A stretch of 17,324 nt of DNA from positions 1 through 17,324 of the forward strand of contig QILZ01000224.1 in the NCBI GenBank assembly GCA_003233545.1, written 5' to 3'. Shown here one piece after another: positions 15,401 through 17,324 of this stretch (the first letter of the stretch is position 1; each line of letters opens with the position of its first letter). Made by a program: the position numbers and the translations under genes. The notes under the pieces are model-generated. The model was not told where the DNA came from and did not search any database. It saw only the letters and a program-made list of their open reading frames with translations. The DNA comes from Spirochaetales bacterium. Lineage in GTDB: Bacteria; Spirochaetota; Spirochaetia; SZUA-6.

Positions 15401-15655
15401 ATGATTGCTCTTTTATTGGGTATTTTGCTTGTTTTATTTGCCGTATATTCGATTCTTCCTTTTCCCTGGGCTTTAAACTGGTGGAATAATGTTCTGGAAT
15501 TTTTAAAAGGCGGAGTACCTATTCTTGCTCTGTTTATAGGTGCGATTTCGTTTTTTGTGGGGATAGCAGACATTAAAGATAAAATAGAGGCAAAAAACGA
15601 GGAACTGGAAGATGAAAAGGAAGATAAGTCTGCGGAAGGGAAACCGGATGCTTGA
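15401..15655 (+). CDS. Small two-helix membrane protein of unknown function
   Basis: This 84-residue protein has two likely membrane helices, about 1-20 (MIALLLGILLVLFAVYSILP) and 38-54 (VPILALFIGAISFFVGI), joined by an aromatic linker (FPWALNWWNNVLEF). They are followed by a ~30-residue highly charged, mostly acidic tail (KNEELEDEKEDKSAEGK). I know no function. The start is clear: ATG 15401 with TTGGAGG six bases upstream. It has a candidate promoter of its own and precedes the rplM-rpsI-recX genes. Its stop codon lies within the candidate -35 box of the next promoter, so it may be transcribed alone or read through into rplM. The first helix could be an uncleaved signal anchor; no lipobox cysteine is seen. 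Confidence 0.8.
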   Translation: MIALLLGILLVLFAVYSILPFPWALNWWNNVLEFLKGGVPILALFIGAISFFVGIADIKDKIEAKNEELEDEKEDKSAEGKPDA

Positions 15656-15680
15656 CAATACCCTTTTTATCTGTTAAAAG
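15652..15680 (+). promoter_or_regulatory. Candidate sigma-70 promoter of the rplM-rpsI-recX genes, overlapping an upstream stop codon
   Basis: TTGACA (15652-15657) contains the TGA stop of the upstream gene (15653-15655). After 17 bases comes TAAAAG (15675-15680, four of six matches). The predicted transcript would begin near 15687, giving a leader of about 34 bases before rplM. Confidence 0.5.
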
Positions 15681-15720
15681 AACAAAACGCCAGAATTTAG
15701 TTATACGTTAAGGTAATGAT

Positions 15721-16158
15721 ATGAAAACAATTTTTTTAAAACCGAAAGATATTCAAAGAAAATGGTACATTATAGATGCCGAAGGTGTTGTCCTCGGTAA
15801 GCTCGTGGTTAGAATAGTCGATTTACTGCGCGGGAAACATAAACCTGTTTTTACACCGAATATGGAGGTAGGCGATTACGTTGTAGTGGTTAATGCCGCT
15901 AAGATCGTCGTAACAGGGAGAAAAGCTCAGCAGAAGATGTATTACAGGCATTCGGGATTTCCCGGGGGACTTAAAGCGGTGAATTATACAAAAATAATGG
16001 CACAAAAACCGACATTCCCTATCGAGCATGCCGTTAAGGGAATGCTCCCGAAAGGAAGACTCGGCAGAAAATTATTTACGAATTTAAAGATATATGCAGG
16101 TCCCGAACATCCGCATGAATCGCAGAAACCGATTAAAGCGGAGATAAATACTAAATAG
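15721..16158 (+). CDS. rplM: 50S ribosomal protein L13
   Basis: The 145-residue product is L13, an early-assembly protein of the large subunit that contacts 23S rRNA. Clear family landmarks are 'KWYIIDAEGVVLGKL', 'LLRGKHKPVFTPNMEVGDYVVVVNA', 'GRKAQQKMYYRHSGFPGGLK', 'AVKGMLPKGRLGRKLFTNLKIYAG' and the terminal 'HPHESQKP'. Length is normal (about 142-150). ATG 15721 has TAAGGT six bases upstream. The rplM-rpsI pairing is almost universal in bacteria and supports both calls. A candidate promoter lies just upstream, within the end of the preceding gene. Confidence 0.98.
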   Translation: MKTIFLKPKDIQRKWYIIDAEGVVLGKLVVRIVDLLRGKHKPVFTPNMEVGDYVVVVNAAKIVVTGRKAQQKMYYRHSGFPGGLKAVNYTKIMAQKPTFPIEHAVKGMLPKGRLGRKLFTNLKIYAGPEHPHESQKPIKAEINTK

Positions 16159-16173
16159 GAATAGGAGAAAAAG

Positions 16174-16566
16174 GTGGTTAAAAATCTGGTAGTCGTAGTA
16201 GGCAGGAGAAAGACTGCTGTTGCAAGGGTGTATTTAAGAGAAGGTTCGGGCAGGGTAACTGTTAATCACAGGAAATTCGAAACTTATTTCCCGATAGAGG
16301 AGTATCGAATATATGTTAAACAGCCTCTTGTTGCAACTAGTTCCCTGGATAAATTTGATATTCTTATAAATTTAAAGGGCGGCGGGCTTTCCGGGCAGGC
16401 CGGGGCATGCAGGCATGGTATAGCCCGGGCACTGGTCGCATACGACGAAACCAATAGACCGGTCTTAAAGGCGAATGGTTTTTTAACAAGAGATTCCCGT
16501 ATGGTGGAGAGGAAAAAATACGGACAACGGGGTGCAAGAAGAAAATTCCAGTTCTCCAAGAGGTAA
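16174..16566 (+). CDS. rpsI: 30S ribosomal protein S9
   Basis: S9 is a small-subunit protein whose C-terminal tail reaches the P-site tRNA. The 130-residue product contains 'GRRKTAVARVYLREGSGRVTVN', 'LVATSSLDKFDI', 'KGGGLSGQAGACRHGIARAL' and the invariant basic tail ending 'KYGQRGARRKFQFSKR', including the terminal K-R pair. The start is GTG 16174, with AGGAG at 16163-16167 six bases upstream; no closer ATG exists. It follows rplM by 15 bases, and recX starts inside its 3' end. Confidence 0.98.
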   Translation: MVKNLVVVVGRRKTAVARVYLREGSGRVTVNHRKFETYFPIEEYRIYVKQPLVATSSLDKFDILINLKGGGLSGQAGACRHGIARALVAYDETNRPVLKANGFLTRDSRMVERKKYGQRGARRKFQFSKR

Positions 16567-17167
16567 TTTAACGGTTATTTCCGTGCAGAAGAGAGGTGCA
16601 GCGGGGGAATTCTATACAGTTGGATTTTCCGACGGCTCCTCTCTTTTTTTGCTTAAGGATATTCTCTTAAAAGCCGGAATTTTTAAAGGTGATGAAGTAG
16701 ACAGTAAAACTTTATCCGTTCTGGAAGAGCAGTCTAAAACACTGGAAGCGGAAAGAAAGGCATTAAACTTTCTGTCTCATTCGATGCATACACGGAAAGG
16801 GCTAAAACTTAAGCTTATGCAGAGAGGCTTTAGTGAGGATATTATTGATAAAGCACTTGGAAGGGTGGAGGAATTGGGCTACATAGATGATGCAAAATTC
16901 GCCGAAATCTGGCTGACGTCAAGAATTGCAAGACATCCGGAGGGAAGGCTTGCATTGATTTCCCACCTTATGCAGAAAGGTGTGGAGAGGACCCTGGCGG
17001 AATCGACAGTGAATGAATTATGCAGCCGTCAAATGGAACTTGAATCCGCGCGTACGGTTCTTAATAAACTTACACGGGGAAAAAAATTTAACAGGCAGAT
17101 TTTATTTTCAAAACTGTACCGGAAGGGTTTCAGTTATGAGATCATCAATGCCGTTATGGAAGATTAA
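16532..17167 (+). CDS. recX: Regulatory protein RecX
   Basis: The 211-residue protein belongs to the RecX family, which binds RecA filaments and limits or tunes their activity. The N-terminal segment (LTVISVQKR, then VGFSDGSSLFLLKDILLKAGIFKGDEV) is followed by three-helix repeats, with family patterns 'MHTRKGLKLKLMQRGFSEDIIDKALGRVEELGYIDDAKFAE' and 'RHPEGRLALISHLMQKGV', and a third repeat at the end (KLYRKGFSYEIINAVMED). The earliest start is GTG 16532, overlapping rpsI by 35 bases with only a poor Shine-Dalgarno. GTG 16583 would cut into the conserved first strand, so 16532 is preferred. No recA is next to it in the window. Sitting behind ribosomal genes ties its expression to growth rate (inference). 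Confidence 0.9.
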   Translation: MQEENSSSPRGNLTVISVQKRGAAGEFYTVGFSDGSSLFLLKDILLKAGIFKGDEVDSKTLSVLEEQSKTLEAERKALNFLSHSMHTRKGLKLKLMQRGFSEDIIDKALGRVEELGYIDDAKFAEIWLTSRIARHPEGRLALISHLMQKGVERTLAESTVNELCSRQMELESARTVLNKLTRGKKFNRQILFSKLYRKGFSYEIINAVMED

Positions 17168-17324
17168 GGTTTTCAACTGCAGGCGGTATGTAATTAAAAC
17201 AGTATTCCAGTACGTACCTGGGAAGATCGATTACGGTAACAGCGGAATCTAAGATAACCGAATCGGAAGATGCTACAATACCTTTATATCTTTTAAGAGG
17301 ATAATCCGCAGAGGGAACAATCTG
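17154..17324 (-). CDS. 3' end of an unidentified gene, truncated by right window edge
   Basis: On the minus strand a frame is open from base 17324 for 56 codons to TAA at 17156-17154. The peptide includes 'KRYKGIVASSDSVILDSAV' and 'VIDLPRYVLEYCFNYIPPAV'. Codon choice resembles that of the neighbours, and no other frame covers 17168-17324 well. I do not recognise a family. Its stop overlaps the end of recX by 14 bases, so the two genes would converge without an intergenic gap. Because only 56 residues are visible, it could still be a chance open frame. Confidence 0.45.
   Translation of the reverse strand, partial: QIVPSADYPLKRYKGIVASSDSVILDSAVTVIDLPRYVLEYCFNYIPPAVENLNLP

Noticed and set aside
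17013..17252. Plus-strand 79-codon frame overlapping recX end
   Set aside because: Most of it lies inside recX in another frame; the minus-strand frame explains the remaining bases better.
1..17324. CRISPR array, tRNA genes, IS elements or phage genes
   Set aside because: No regular direct repeats, cloverleaf sequences, transposase motifs or terminal inverted repeats were seen on reading both strands.

Overview
The window looks like a piece of bacterial chromosome carrying ordinary housekeeping genes. The best guess is a spirochaete (Treponema/Spirochaeta-like). This rests on three things: a RodZ-like C-terminal domain followed by rimO, a PcrA/UvrD helicase and gatCAB; a DUF4954 protein beside a NagB/PIG-L fusion, a pair I associate with Spirochaetota and Bacteroidota; and heavy use of TTG and GTG starts. 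This is inference from gene content, since no 16S gene is present. No tRNA, rRNA, CRISPR array, IS element or phage gene was seen.

Layout. (1) Positions 1-9150, plus strand: one tightly packed, probably translationally coupled gene string. It runs from the 3' end of a RodZ/DUF4115-type protein through rimO, a PcrA/UvrD helicase, gatC, gatA, gatB, folE2, a shortened class-III-aminotransferase-like protein and a small three-helix membrane protein. Most neighbours overlap by 1-14 bases. (2) Positions 9166-14208, minus strand: a three-gene amino-sugar operon read from right to left. It holds a canonical glucosamine-6-phosphate deaminase (nagB), a large left-handed beta-helix protein (DUF4954), and a fusion of a NagB-like domain with a PIG-L/LmbE deacetylase-like domain. 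The two blocks converge at about 9150-9166. (3) Positions 14259-15224, minus strand: a Bax-inhibitor-1 family membrane protein and a one-cluster ferredoxin, closed by a strong palindromic terminator. (4) Positions 15401-17167, plus strand, divergent from block 3: a small two-helix membrane protein, then rplM, rpsI and recX. (5) The right edge carries the 3' end of another minus-strand reading frame that overlaps the recX stop.

How the genes work together. Block 1 combines ribosome modification (RimO), DNA repair/replication, the amidotransferase that completes Gln-tRNA and/or Asn-tRNA, and the first step of folate-type pterin synthesis by the FolE2 route. Block 2 is the part most worth study. 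NagB has its full catalytic set, while the NagB-like half of the fusion has lost the conserved active-site glutamate and is joined to a deacetylase-like domain. A beta-helix protein of unknown function lies between them. Together they suggest an uncharacterised amino-sugar (phosphate) process. Block 4 is a ribosomal-protein operon whose likely promoter overlaps the stop codon of the gene before it.
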